From Branchiostoma floridae (Eukaryota > Chordata > Leptocardii > Amphioxiformes > Branchiostomatidae): DNA of 64,000 nucleotides. Within the stretch, counting starts at the first letter, position 1, and the number at the start of each line of letters is the position of its first letter. The stretch spans positions 17,361,115 through 17,425,114 of the forward strand of contig NC_049981.1 in NCBI RefSeq assembly GCF_000003815.2. The letters run 5' to 3'. Both the position numbers and the translations under genes were made by a program. The notes below the pieces were generated by a model. The model searched no databases. It saw only the letters and a program-made list of their open reading frames with translations, and was not told the DNA's origin. This document shows positions 23,830 through 36,117 of the stretch, piece after piece.

Positions 23830-24830
23830 AGTTTGTCGCCACGAAACAGCCAGGATTGGACGTACCTACTGACAGATCATACCCCAAAATCAACAGCCAT
23901 CGGCTGAAGAGTACAACGTATCCATCCATTATGGGACGCCGTCCATTGCTTAACAAGCGTGACCAGAATAGTTAGGATCCGTAAGATCTGTATAGGTAGA
24001 TTCCTACTGCACAATGAACTGGTAATTGCGGAGCCAATTGGATCGTCTCGACACGTAGTCCCTCCGAACGACCCGGACCAGCATCCAACCATCTTTTATC
24101 TTTCTTGCAAATACATCAGAGCGTCAGTGTGCTTTCTGGAAAACTAAGGACTTCTGACGCCTCGCAGTTGACGCTTGGTCGCGTGGGAAACACACCACCG
24201 ACTCAGATGGCTACACCCCAAACATTTTGAGCAGGATCGCCCACCTTGTCTGTCTCTCTCCCCTCTCACACCAGCAAATAAATTGAAACGACATCAACGA
24301 CGGAATCTCCCCATGAAGCTTCGACGTTCGAAATCCTCGTCTTAAAGTGCAGGAGTATATGAAAGGCCGCGTTACGCCGTTTAGGTGGAGACCACCTTAT
24401 GCCAAGACCGTTAATCGAACCTGAACTGCAGCTGCCTGGCCATCAGGTGAGGATTTACGCAAACGGAGATCATCGTCGGGCGTGCTGACGAGATTGCCAG
24501 ATGAACGCCTGATGGCTCACATGAGGAGGTAAGGAATCCTGGGACGGCGCCTGCATAGAACACGCTCCAACACACTTAATTATCCCATGTCCACTGATTC
24601 GGATCAAGTGACAGATTCTGCTAAGCAATCTGAGATGTTTTGCCCCCGGCTAAGTAAAAAGATTTGTTTCAGTAGTTACTAGCGAAATCCATTCCGGAGG
24701 AATATAGCCGAGATCTGTGCGCAAGCCACGCTATCACAAACGCTGCTTCGTCGCCAACGGCTGTGATGTGAGAAAAATTGCGCACATGCGCAATATGCGA
24801 GTCTCTAACAATCGACTGCAGACTTTGAAC
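23830..24830 (-). promoter_or_regulatory. Presumed 5' UTR and upstream region of the aminopeptidase gene
   Basis: No other gene is visible in the 1 kb upstream of the aminopeptidase ATG. I see no clear TATA box. At 24777-24794 is a symmetric ATTGCGCA-CA-TGCGCAAT, about 950 bases upstream of the ATG; its half-sites resemble NRF1 or C/EBP recognition sequences, but the two-base spacer departs from both consensus sites. The transcription start cannot be placed from sequence alone. Confidence 0.3.
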
Positions 24831-27800
24831 GCTGGCAGTGCCCCACATATCATCTCAGCTTTTATTGTGATGAATTACAAGGGGATGCTAAAACTTGCAG
24901 CGGTAATATATCTGACCAGCATTTATTTTCGCATTAGGTAGCCATTTCTGCATAGACCGCATTCCCACCTATGTACGTGCCATCCTTCCCTGGAGCGTCA
25001 AGATCGGGTTTCCTTGCTTTTTCATATGCTAACCGTCTTTTGCGTACACCAGTATAGTGGGAATATGGATTAAAACAATCATACCCATCTATCAATCTAG
25101 GCTCGCGCTAAGCGAAACAACATCATTCTAATGTTTTCCTTAGAAAATTGCATCGTTAACATGACAAGCAGATATTGTTTAGTTCCAATGCATTGGTTTT
25201 GCAGACTTGTCGTCTTTGCCAATATTAATCTTGTAATGATATGAGAGTAGTATTTGATGTAACGACTGTGTATACCTATGTTGCTCTCGTTAGTCTACGA
25301 CAACCATGATTAGTGTTTCGAAGAGTAGTAATGTAAGTTTTGTAATACAATCAAGCTCTAATCATTCCTCCCCCACCAAATAGGAATGGACGTTTAAGAA
25401 AAAGGAAATCTCGTTACGTGGTTAATGCAGTGTGAACCATTAAGGCTCATCACGAATGCTTGAGCTCCTGGTAAGCTAATTAGCAGTGAGTGCCAATTGG
25501 TCGCTGTATTGCAGTAGGATTCGGTTGCAAATGTCTATACGCATATATTTAGTCTAGCCTGATACAAACAAAACCAAAAGTTGTCAGTATTGAGTTCCTT
25601 TTCGAGTTGATACTTTTTTTTTCCTTTCTACGACTTAGGCATGTGGTCTACACTGTAATGATAATTAGCAGATAGGCTAAGTGGCAGCAGCAATGTTCTG
25701 GAACTACGACTTTATTGTTATCCCAGTTACTAGAAAAGAATCAGCTGCGTTCTGCCACCTATTATAGCAATAACGGGTACCAAAATGTTACATTGTTGTA
25801 CACTTTCAAAAATTAGAAAATGTGTGCGTACATATATCTATATCCATGTGTGTGTGTGTGTGTGTGTGTGTTTTTGTTGCTGTGCGCGTGTGCTTGTGCT
25901 TGAGCGTATGTGTATGTGTGGTGTGGTGTCTGCATGGACTGCCAAAGATGGCTGCGTGTGCGCAAGCTTCTACCTTTAAATGAAAGTAAGAAATGTACCT
26001 AGTAGTGCAGTAGTATATGATATGATGCACCATTAAGCCATAGGACCATGTAGTTTCTCGGGCCTGTAATACAACTCAGAGTATTTTCAGGAATTTGAAC
26101 CCCGGGGAGCTACTTGGCGCTAAGTAAAGCTCGCTCCATTTACATCTAAGTCCATTCTACGTGAGACGAATTACAATACAGCTCTTGCATCCAGTCTGAC
26201 TCTGTCTTCTAAATACTCGCCGGAGCCGGAAATGTAGTTTTCTTTACTCTAACCTAACGATTAGCTACGCCTAAATTAGCGAACCTTTCACCCGAGTAAA
26301 ACAGGCGGGTAACATTCTCATGCGGGTGGAATAAGCGCAATTCCATCCCTAGGTGAAACCCTGGGTGGTGACTGGACCGGCCTGGTGACACTCTAGGCGC
26401 CGCAATCTCCGACGACAAATCTGATCCAAGACGGCAGCATCAACCTCTACCCACAGACGTGACGCCCATACGTATCAAACAGCTATTTCCCGCACGTTCC
26501 CTTCAATCAGGGATCCCTAATTGAATTCTGAAAGTTGGGGAATAAGCCGTGGTAAAAAAAAACAACGATTTGATGCAATTTTGGGGACATCGCGATATCA
26601 CCAAGATTGGTATTTGATGTTAGAGCTAGATTCTTCAATTTCTATTAAGAGGAATAACCTTGATGAAATATATTTTAGAGAGATCCAGGGGTATCAAACC
26701 TAATTAGAGCGACTGGGAGGGGAGGGTACGCAAGTACCGATTGATTGATTGCCACGAGACCTTCCAAGATCCTTCTGGAGGTCGTGCTAAAGTATTCTCT
26801 TTAGAACACTTGAAAAAGTCTCTGCATAAAAGCTTTAAAGGGCCTCTGTGTGCCTCTGTGTGCGAAGAGAGTTTTGGGTGATCATTCTAATGCGTGTTTT
26901 GGAGTCACTTATTTTCTAACAGAATAAATGGATTTCAATGCGATTGTTTAAAAGAAGATATCAATGATTCAAATGTTACGTATCGATACATGGTTAGGAT
27001 ATCCAACAAAAGTACGGTGGTATAGGATATAGCTTATCCTGTCAACAAGTGGAATTTTAGTGCCCATAAAGGCAGCTTTTATAGTTGTCTATTTTATAAC
27101 TGACTATCAATGATATAATCAACTAAATGCATTTTATGTCATATCCAGAATTGCCGTGATGTTAATTCACTATCTTATCGCATTTCTGACAGGGCCTTAG
27201 GGAATTAAATTCAACAAAATGTGTAATACCCACGGACCAGTCTGCAGCTGGTAACACAGAGGGGCAGGAGCTGACTGGAAATCTGTTGAGCGGGCAACTA
27301 GTCAAAACAGAAGGACGACTTTGACGGCTAGTTGTGATGTCATATTTCAATACGTTTTACTGTGTTTGCTTGGTAAGAGAGGCCATAGACCGACAGGTCA
27401 ATGGAAACCATGAATCAAATTATGAAATACACAAAATCAATCTAAAATTCTTTATCCTTGAAAGTCTCCATAAAAGTTGGATGATAACGTTTTTGCCGAT
27501 GATGATCTGATTCACCAGAACCATTGACTTCCCATTCTGTCTAAAATCTCGTCACGCTCAAAGTCATTATGAAAACTCCTGGCCTTTTATCATAGAACAT
27601 GTCGATATGTCCGCTTACATTAGACGCAGTCAGGCAAATAACATTCAATATCAAAACTCACGGCATGGGCAGATGGACGAGAGAGGGAGGCTAAATGAAT
27701 TGGCAAGAACCCAGAATCCAAAAGCGGTGCCACATGTGTTCTGTACTTTGTCAAGGCGTGTCTGTATGGCGACTTGCCCAGTATCACTTCGTACAATTGA

Positions 27801-29040
27801 GAAAACGACTACACTACCCCTCCCACATATACACTGTATAATATAAGCCGGAGTAATTGTTATCTATGGGTCATGTACAAGGTGACTGATGGCAGGTGGA
27901 GCAGATTTGTAGACATCACGGCTGATGGAAAATTGGCCAGCTCAAATTCTGCACGCGTGTGAGTCACCAGAGGCAGCCTGGGTTTGAATCGTGAACATCG
28001 GACGGTAAAAGCTGGAGTCGTAATCTTGTTAGAAGTAAAGAATCTCAGGAGACAATCTCAGCATCACGTCTCATACATAATGTACTCCTCCTCACTCGCT
28101 GATCAAAAGGACCATTTGCGACAGTTTTGGAGGAAGCTTAGAACTACTGTGTCTCAAAGTCAAGGTCATCAGATAACAGTACGCCTACAGGTACAAGGTA
28201 AAGGCGTTCTAATACCACAGGGATGGGTGGGCGGCTTTAAAGTGATAGATGAGCTATGAAGAGTATAATTTCGCAGAACCAGATAATGGTGCTTGGTTTA
28301 TGTAATGATTTCACCCATGCAACCCTTTGCAAGTTATTTCAAAGCGCACAGTTTAATTAGGCAATCTAATGAAGTGTTAAAGGGCCGTATATAGCGTACG
28401 AATCATCTTGCGATTTATATTTTCAGTGAATAGGTCACGTCTACGGATTTATCGGATTTTCCAACAAAGTCAATTATGCAGAAGGGGTGGAAGACATGTG
28501 ACGAAGAGCACGCAAGAGACCGGCACGCCGGACGCCTGTCAAATTACTGCACGTAAATGTTTCCCGTTTACGTGACCTGACACGGTCGGAAATAGGAACA
28601 AGAGAGTTTTACCGGCGCCCATAGAAGGTCTTACTGTGTTCCAGTACACTGACCGGCAAGATATATGACGACGTTATATAAGGGTGATCGCCGTCGACAC
28701 TTTAACGTTTGCCGACATGCGCAATACCTCGTAAAGTCAAGGAAAACCAGCAAAGAAAGCAGCATGGTGATGAATATGGGGTACGGTAGGCGTGATGTGA
28801 CTGATGACTCAATTATAGCATGCCTATTAAGACACACGCATGTCTCATAAAACTAAGCATATTTGCTGTACTTGTCACAAATGTTGATCTGCTGTCATTA
28901 GGTGCTTACATAAATAGGAAAACTTTATCGTAAAGGTACGTGTGCCATTGTGATGTTAACATGTGATGGCTGCAGCATCAAACGCTGAAGTTTTCCTCTG
29001 GCAAGGTAAACCCACGGATATCCGAACAATAGTTCCAATA
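24831..29040. other. Non-genic stretch
   Basis: Apart from the TG tract I find no domain-like ORF. At 28550-28575 CACGTAAA / TTTACGTG flank a nine-base loop. A GC-richer patch at 26090-26520 has no open frame of note. Confidence 0.5.
25847..25870. repeat. (TG)12 microsatellite
   Basis: Twelve uninterrupted TG units, followed by a GT-rich tail to about 25925. The small ORFs on both strands here are artefacts of the repeat. Confidence 0.95.
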
Positions 29041-30025
29041 CTCTCCACTATAGTCGTTCAGTGATTGTAGCGATCCGTCAGCGATCCCCAAGGTCTGTTA
29101 ATGATTTCCAACTTTAATCCAACGATCCCCCATGTCGTTGAATGACATATCTTTTAATGGATTTTTCGATTAGCATTCCATGACCATCAATGTCTTCGAA
29201 TGACCTTTAACCTTGATTATCATATAGCCAGGGGACGTGGGCCAATCAGAAGGCCCCATTTCATGCTGGTTATAACGCCGTAACAGCCGTGTATTAAATT
29301 ATTGATTATCGCACGTGTGCATTAAAAACTTTTGAAAGTTTAAACTAATCAGAAGGACAGACAAACAGGACGCTGGCCAATCAGAATGAGATATCCAGGA
29401 ATCGTCCATCTGCCAGGATAGGGGAATAAGTACAGGCATGGCAGGGGGGATGGCTCCCTCTATTAACATCGGTAGTGCGTGTTTCGTTGTTCAAAGAAAA
29501 CATTTGCCGTCTTAAAACAACATTGAATTACCTATGATACTTAAGACAATAAAATCTATTTCAAGTCATGTCCAATTTAACTGCAAATGGAAAATAAAAT
29601 TATTTGCACCCCGCCCATTCAAGTTCAGACGACAATAACACCACGGTCCGCAATTGAGTAGCGGTCATGGCGCTGGAGGACCAAAATGCTACCTTTCTTC
29701 GGAGAAGTCGTGTCTGGGTTCGTAGTGAACGAGATTCTCAAGAGCTGTGAAGCACAGGGATCCCGGAATGCCTCAGGAAAGCCGGCAGAGATTTAGCACC
29801 TGATACGAACGAACTCGACAAATTGGAGAATGGGCGAGTGGAGAAATACGGAGCGTGCAAAAGTTTGTAACATAATGAATCGACTTTGTTCTTATTTCAA
29901 GCCTTGGAACAGAAATACATTTCACGTACAAGTTTTATGTTGTTCAAATTCACTGTTCAAATTTATGTACTGAATAAAAGATGTATGTTTTATAAAGGAA
30001 TTTGTCGCTCATACTCAACCGGAAA

Positions 30026-30144
30026 CTCTACTCTACTCTACTCTACTCTACTCTACTCTACTCAACTCTACTCTACTCTACTCTACTCTACTCTACTCTA
30101 CTCTACTCTACTCTACTCTACTCTACTCTACTCTACTCTACTCT
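30026..30144. repeat. (CTCTA)n microsatellite, about 24 copies
   Basis: A pentanucleotide array with a single interruption (CTCAA at 30061-30065). Because the period is not a multiple of three, all three forward frames stay open and give the same Ser-Thr-Leu-Leu-Tyr cycle, which explains the overlapping ORFs here. Confidence 0.97.
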
Positions 30145-30179
30145 TAAATGGGTCAGTGTGGGTAAGCTATATGATAATG

Positions 30180-30356
30180 GGGTTAATGACCCACCTGTTC
30201 CTCGGTATATATGGTGTCATAACGCCTGGTCCTTTGCTATAACCACCTCATAAAACCACCTCGTTCGCTTCGCTCACTCGGTGGTTTTATTCGGTGGTTA
30301 TAGCAAAAGACCAGTCGTTATGACACCATATACACCTCGTTGCGGGTCATTAACCC
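30180..30356. mobile_element. Long fold-back (palindromic) element, about 177 bp
   Basis: GGGTTAATGACCC at 30180-30192 pairs exactly with GGGTCATTAACCC at 30344-30356. The arms stay paired for about 80 bases, including TATATGGTGTCATAACG and TTGCTATAACCACC on the left and their reverse complements on the right, with a short loop near CGTTCGCTTCGCTCAC. Weaker pairing (GATAAT/ATTATC) continues outside. It is non-coding and resembles a fold-back MITE. Confidence 0.85.
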
Positions 30357-30639
30357 TTAATTATCTCCATGTTGTTGAAAATTAGCTATAACCATCATTA
30401 CATGATCACCAAGGTCTAACGATAATTCAGCTACATTGTAATGATCTATGGATGATCGTAGTGAGCTGTATACAATAATAAAGTTGTTGAAATACCTTTA
30501 TCATTAATGATAACCAATATATTTAAATGGTTTCTAAACTATCTTTCAATGTTCTCCTAGTCGTTGAATGATCCAAGTGATCTTAGTGAGCTTCGTATGA
30601 TTTCTTAAGTACTCTGCTATATGCAGTCGAAGAATCCGA

Positions 30640-33600
30640 ATGAAATTTCAATTATGTTAGTGTTTCAACAGTGTTTCTCGGTAATCGTTGGACAACGGAC
30701 TCCACACTATTAAATGTGGGCTTGCAAATCAGAAGAACATTCACGTTTCCTGACTTATATTGCCTCACAGGAACAAAGCTGATGAATAGATATGGAATAT
30801 AGATAAGTACGATATGTGATGGATGGAACCGATTCACAGCAATTTGTGGGGGGATCCCGGTTCTGTACCTTTCGTTGCTCTGAGGCACAGATAAAAACTG
30901 ACGTGCTTCTCTTTCTGGCTGATTCATAGCAGCTGTAAAGAATCATAATCATAGGGTTCTGGTGATTGATGGATCCAATATAGCAAACCCTCAAGGATAT
31001 GGAGGTTTCACGGGGTTCATTTCTAAGAAGTCACACTGTATGTTCTATATAACTCTAATTCCCAATAAAGCTACGACATATTTCTTGCAAGATATGGCAT
31101 CTTTGAAAGTCTCTATTTTGTCATAATGGTGTTTTTAGGTCTAGTTACAATTCATGCCGAAACGGCTTTCCTCAGTGATTTAGAACCACGACATGGGCTT
31201 GGGCATTGTGCTCGTTGTAAGACGTTTATACTGATACTCTAAGTCCCTAAGTAGCTAGAGTTGTAAGAAAAGTGGTATCATCTTTAAAGACCATTTAGTA
31301 ATTTAGTTGCAGAAACGAGGCAAATTCATCTTAGGATAAAACGTTGAAGTTGAAAACTCTGGACTTAAAGGCAAATGTTTGCACACGATGGATCAGCAAA
31401 GTGCCTCTCGCGGTTGGAATGCTTGTTTCACATCGTAAAGTTCCAGCCCACGATGTTTTGTGGTTTACCTTTCGCCATAATAACTGTAATAGCCAGCAGT
31501 TTTCATAGCCTTCAGGGATGCAGTTCTCCAAATATAGAAGGGTGTTAGTTGGTACCTACTATTCACAATTCTCATATCGATTTGTGTAATGTTAAGCTTT
31601 GGTGACAACGTAAATGATTCCATACGACTTGTGCCATACTCTATACAAGGTGACAAGTTTCCATAGACAAATTGTAACACTTAAGTCGTACGTTGACGAC
31701 TGTGTATGTATGCATTTGCTCAGCTTAATACTGCTTTTGTTTACTCATTTCATTGTTAGATATAGGAGAATTCTTTTACACAGCCAGTATAGTAGATGTA
31801 CTTGTATTTCATTGTTTATTGAATCTCCATCATAGTACATAGCATCTTCAATTTTAGGCATTCATTTTTGGGAATATACGTTACAATGTTTTTTGTCAGT
31901 TAAGATTAAACTTGTCATATCATGGCAGATGCTCGTCTAAATCAAAGTAGTTTATGCTTTGTTCCATTTAATTCCGTTTTGCATCAATAGTCTAAAGCTT
32001 ATATTCTTTTCATAACCTGGCCCTATTGCATCTTATCCAGGCTTGTGTGATTTTCAAATAATAGAAGTCTAAATCTCTTCGGCTTTGTTCATGGATGCAA
32101 TATCTTGACTGTCGAATGTTACCAGGTGTCAGATGAAACCCAAAGACAGCATGAAATTGAATATCTCAAACCGTGGTGAAATATATATTGCAAATTTCTT
32201 TCGTTGCCTTAACAATTATGCAGCTTTTCAACCGGGACAACTTCCACTCTCGCACACATGCCATTGTCAATAATGTTTAGTGAGGCAAACTCCCGTCCTA
32301 ACTCTCAGCTGAAACAAAATTAAACCTGGGCCAACTTTGTTACCGAGCCAGCGGGGACAAAGTTGAACATCCGCCAAAACACACAAACCGAAAACAATAT
32401 CCCGTTATATCCCTGGGACGGGAGGGGGATCATTCGATTCAATTTGCAGGGGGTAATTAACATGTAAATCGTAGTCACTCCTGTAATTTTGTCATTGTTA
32501 TAACGCCGTTGTGATTATTTAATTGGTTAAACCCATCTAGATAGAGACTTCCAGCAGTACATAAAAGTCTATCTCATAGCTACGACTTAGCACAGCCTGG
32601 GCACAAGACGCTTCCCGGCTCCCCGTTATCGTCTAGCCCCTCAGGTGTTTTAAATGTATTTCTTCCGTGACCTATTGGCAGCGCCTGATAGACAGTCATC
32701 CATTATTCTCAGGCTTACGGTGACTTCTTCAGCTGATAGGCCTGCCCCTGCAAGAGTCACATATCTGGGACTGCGGTGCTCTTGCATGTTTATGTATGAT
32801 TAGGAGACGAGACAGATAGTTTGGAAGAGGATGGAGGTCACGGCATAGCAGAAATATGTCTGGTTGAAAGGAATATATTCCGGACTACAGTGACTTATCA
32901 TGCTCCAGTTGGAACGGCAGAGGATGTAATCCCACCAACCACCCTCCCCCAACATAAAAATCTGATCAGGGGGCGTCGGGTGTCAAAATATAAGTTTGTG
33001 AATTTCTTCCCTGATAATAGATTAGTCTACAAGCAAAATTCACCTTAACACTGCAGGAAATAACCTTCCAGAGGGTCCAAATTTCCAATTTTCCAAGGGG
33101 TCAGCTGTATACCCCGGGCGCCCCTACTACTGTACTAAGTTTGTCGCGCCTTCGCGGCTTGCATAGTGGCAGTTCGGTCGGCTGTATCCCCATACATCAT
33201 TTTCTATCGTCGGCCTGCTCTGTATTCAATAACTTTACAATGGTATGTCACTGTAGTTGTACTTTTCCCTCCAAACAGTAACTTACTTGTATCAAAAACA
33301 TGTAAAGTTTGTACGTATTTGCAGGAAATGGCTGAGGCGTTGCGTAACTTCCCTTTATCCTCCGGTAATTTAGGCAGAAGCGGCCGACAGCAGATGGTGA
33401 AGCGTAACAAAAGCTGATTTTTCTAGATATACCGCTGGTAATGGAAGAGTCCACGAGCCATGGTAATGATGTTGAGATAATATCTGTGTTGAGTCTATAG
33501 GAGTCCGAATCCGCAGTTAGAGTTCATTATCAACGCCCTGATGCATCTTTACAACTGCGCAAAACAAATGGCAGTCCCCGCATCCCCCCATATTTCAACC

Positions 33601-33870
33601 CGGCCGGGAGAACATCTGTTGGAACAGCATGAAATTACATTCAGCTTCCTATCGGCTTGATCAACCACTCCTTTCATTATGTGTTCAGAAGGTTGTTCAA
33701 AGTACTGGCTGGCTCAAAACTGAGTTTGTTGAATGAAAAGTTTCTGTATCGTTATAAAGCTGTGCCATAAATATGTTAGCATCTTTATATCTATGTAGTT
33801 ACATTTTAAACTGCGTGGGAGACCCTGACGTTGCCATAAAGTTGATGTACTGTAAATTGATTTTATGTAA
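30640..33870. other. Non-genic stretch
   Basis: Several 60-90 codon ORFs on both strands, none with domain character. A GC-richer patch at 32580-32700 and 33060-33200 holds no open frame that looks like an exon. Confidence 0.5.
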
Positions 33871-33872
33871 CT

Positions 33873-34795
33873 TAGGCCCCCATTCCACTTGACGGCGCTC
33901 TCACGGCGCTCTCTCGGCGATGGAAAATTCGCCCCATCGCCGTGAGAGCGCCGTGATGGCAGAAAATGCTGCTCTAGTGGAATCTCTACTGCGACGCCAG
34001 CGCGTTCTCAGCGCGACGGAAAACTCAAAGGTCAGCAATTCTATGAGCTGCCAAAGACTTTAAAGANNNNNNNNNNNNNNNNNNNNNNNNNNNNNNNNNN
34101 NNNNNNNNNNNNNNNNNNNNNNNNNNNNNNNNNNNNNNNNNNNNNNNNNNNNNNNNNNNNNNNNNNNNNNNNNNNNNNNNNNNNNNNNNNNNNNNNNNNN
34201 NNNNNNNNNNNNNNNNNNNNNNNNNNNNNNNNNNNNNNNACGTTTCAATTGAGTGTGACGAAGAAAAAAACAAATTTGCCGTGTAACTTGTTTAAAATGA
34301 ATATCATTATCATGCCACGATATTATCGAAAATTATACAATAGTGAAACGATTTGATCTATTGACAATAAGTCTTCCATAATCTCAATCTACAGGTTAAG
34401 AACATGAAAACTAAAATGTTATTCTCTTGAAATTTAAAAATAAGTCAAGACATAATAAACCTTTGTGTTCTTGATTATTCCATCTCAGGTTAATTCATTG
34501 TACATCATTGGGACGCTTTGAACATTTCTCCGAGTTCTTTCTCGTGAATTTGTGTTATATCTAATATGGAGAAATCATGTCATTCGAAGCGCTGAATAAA
34601 AGCATTGTATGTGTAGTTGTCCAAATTGTATTACCCATGATTTTAATTAGGAAGTGATTCATGACACAAAAGTATGATTTGACAAAAAAATTCATAAAAA
34701 TACACTTCTTCAAGAATAAAGATTGTATGAACCATATATAAGAGCGCAGCGAGCTGGGAGCGCGGTGAGATCGCCGTCCTAGTGGAATGGGGCCT
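33873..34795. mobile_element. Non-autonomous DNA transposon, about 920 bp, CGGCGCTCTC-type inverted ends (contains a gap)
   Basis: The left end TAGGCCCCCATTCCACTTGA then CGGCGCTC is matched in reverse complement by the right end (TAGGCCCCATTCCACTAGGA then CGGCGATC). Sub-terminal CGGCGCTCTCACGGCG (33893-33908) and CGCCGTGAGAGCGCCG (33938-33953) form a perfect 16-bp inverted pair. The middle is AT-rich and includes 173 N. No transposase is visible. Likely target duplication is TA or TTA. Confidence 0.75.
34067..34239. other. Assembly gap (173 N)
   Basis: Run of N inside the transposon. ORFs crossing it are meaningless. Confidence 1.
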
Positions 34796-34811
34796 ATCAT
34801 ATACCATTGTT

Positions 34812-35060
34812 TAGGCCCTCTTTCCACTAGGACGGCGATCATGCTGCGCTCTCACTGCGACCTAAATAACATATGTGAAAACTTCGCTTTCACACTGGGT
34901 ATATCATACAAAACGTAAAAGTGTGATTGAGAAGACAGCAAAACACACAAAGTGTAACAAGATTCGTTTATTTTCGATACAATTCGTTGAACGATGTGTC
35001 AAATTGTAGGTCGCAGAGAGAGCGCGGCGAGAGCGCCGTCCTAGTGGAAAGGGGGTATTA
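34812..35060. mobile_element. Second, shorter copy of the CGGCGCTCTC transposon family
   Basis: The left end TAGGCCCTCTTTCCACTAGG then ACGGCG is matched by the reverse complement of the right end (TAATACCCCCTTTCCACTAG then GACGGCG). It is about 250 bp with an AT-rich core containing AAAACACACAAAGTGT, and begins 16 bases after the first copy ends. Confidence 0.7.
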
Positions 35061-35331
35061 GCCCTATTGTCGCTCTCCGCGCTCTCTTGGCGCTCTCATG
35101 GCGCTCTCATGGCGATCATTGTTGCATCGCCATGCTCGGCGCTCTCACGGCGATGGTATGGCAGGGCTCCATACCATCGCGACCACCGCGCTCTCATGGC
35201 GCTTTCACGGCGCTCTCACCGCGCTCCCATGGCGACCTTGGCGATTTCACAGCACTCTCACCGCGATGGTCAAATTTGCCATCGCCGTGAGAGCGCCGCG
35301 AGAGCGCCGTCCCAGTGGAATGGGGGTATTA
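35061..35331. mobile_element. Third element or rearranged end of the same family, dense GGCGCTCTCA repeats
   Basis: About a dozen variants of the 11-base word GGCGCTCTCAT follow each other, with a 12-bp hairpin GCGATGGTATGG / CCATACCATCGC at 35150-35180. The right edge AGTGGAATGGGGGTATTAAG is a good family terminus; the left edge is degenerate. Overlapping ORFs rich in Ala, Leu, Ser, His and Arg are translations of the repeat. Confidence 0.6.
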
Positions 35332-35963
35332 AGTCGGTGACAAATCAATGAAGGTTCATGTATGTTTCTGTCACTGCATAATTTCTATAAAACTAATTTT
35401 GATAATTTTTGTTACATTATGAGTATGGCAAAAGTACAACATAATGCAAAAAGAATAACCGAACGTGAAAAAGAAATAAATACAAATCAAATCAAGTTTA
35501 ACTAGATGGTTTGAATTTGCATATCAATTGTTAAAGAAACTGATATCTCACAATAATTTTCAAAATTGACAGCAAAATATTAGCAAGAAGAATTGAAAGG
35601 GAAATAAGAACGAATAATTATACTTATCAAATTCTATAGATTCCTCACCACCGTAAGTTACTTTGTTGTTAGTGCGTAATCGTCTGTATTTGCTTACATT
35701 GTGTAATTGTCCATATATGTGTTGTTGGTATGTGTTTCATGTTGTAAAATGACATGCCTTTGTACAAGGCTTGACTGAAAAAGATCAAAGGAACTGAGTG
35801 CATTGCCCTAGAAAAACAAATAAAGTGAAATAAAAGTTATAAATGTAGAAGCAATGGAAATGAATACATAGAAATCTGTTAACAGTTACAATATCATATC
35901 TAATTTTGATGGTGTAGGTAGAACGCCTGCACTCCCCAGATAAGAAAAACATCAGTGAGCAAT

Positions 35964-36103
35964 NNNNNNNNNNNNNNNNNNNNNNNNNNNNNNNNNNNNN
36001 NNNNNNNNNNNNNNNNNNNNNNNNNNNNNNNNNNNNNNNNNNNNNNNNNNNNNNNNNNNNNNNNNNNNNNNNNNNNNNNNNNNNNNNNNNNNNNNNNNNN
36101 NNN
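35964..36103. other. Assembly gap (140 N) flanked by an identical 14-bp direct repeat
   Basis: CATCAGTGAGCAAT stands at 35950-35963, right before the gap, and again at 36104-36117, right after it. Confidence 1.
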
Positions 36104-36117
36104 CATCAGTGAGCAAT

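Larger units (their letters stand above)
29050..30610. repeat. Composite repeat region with dispersed GATCC-type short units
   Basis: Short related words such as CAGCGATCCCCAAGGTCTG, TCGTTGAATGAC, ATGATCACCAAGGTCTAAC and TCGTTGAATGATCC recur on both sides (29060-29200 and 30390-30590) of a block holding the CTCTA array and the fold-back element. GGCCAATCAGAA occurs near 29231 and GGCCAATCAGAAT near 29380. Confidence 0.45.

Noticed and set aside
25785-26033. ORFs on both strands with His-Thr or Cys-Val runs
   Set aside because: Translation of the TG microsatellite.
26085-26130. GGGGTTCAAATTCC on the minus strand, like a tRNA or SINE B box
   Set aside because: B box has an extra base and no acceptor stem or A box could be paired.
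29886-30253. Two overlapping ORFs with repeated Ser-Thr-Leu-Leu-Tyr
   Set aside because: Translation of the (CTCTA)n array, which stays open in every forward frame.
35067-35351. Three overlapping plus-strand ORFs rich in Ala, Ser, His and Arg
   Set aside because: All three frames are open because the DNA is an 11-base GC-rich repeat; it is a transposon end.
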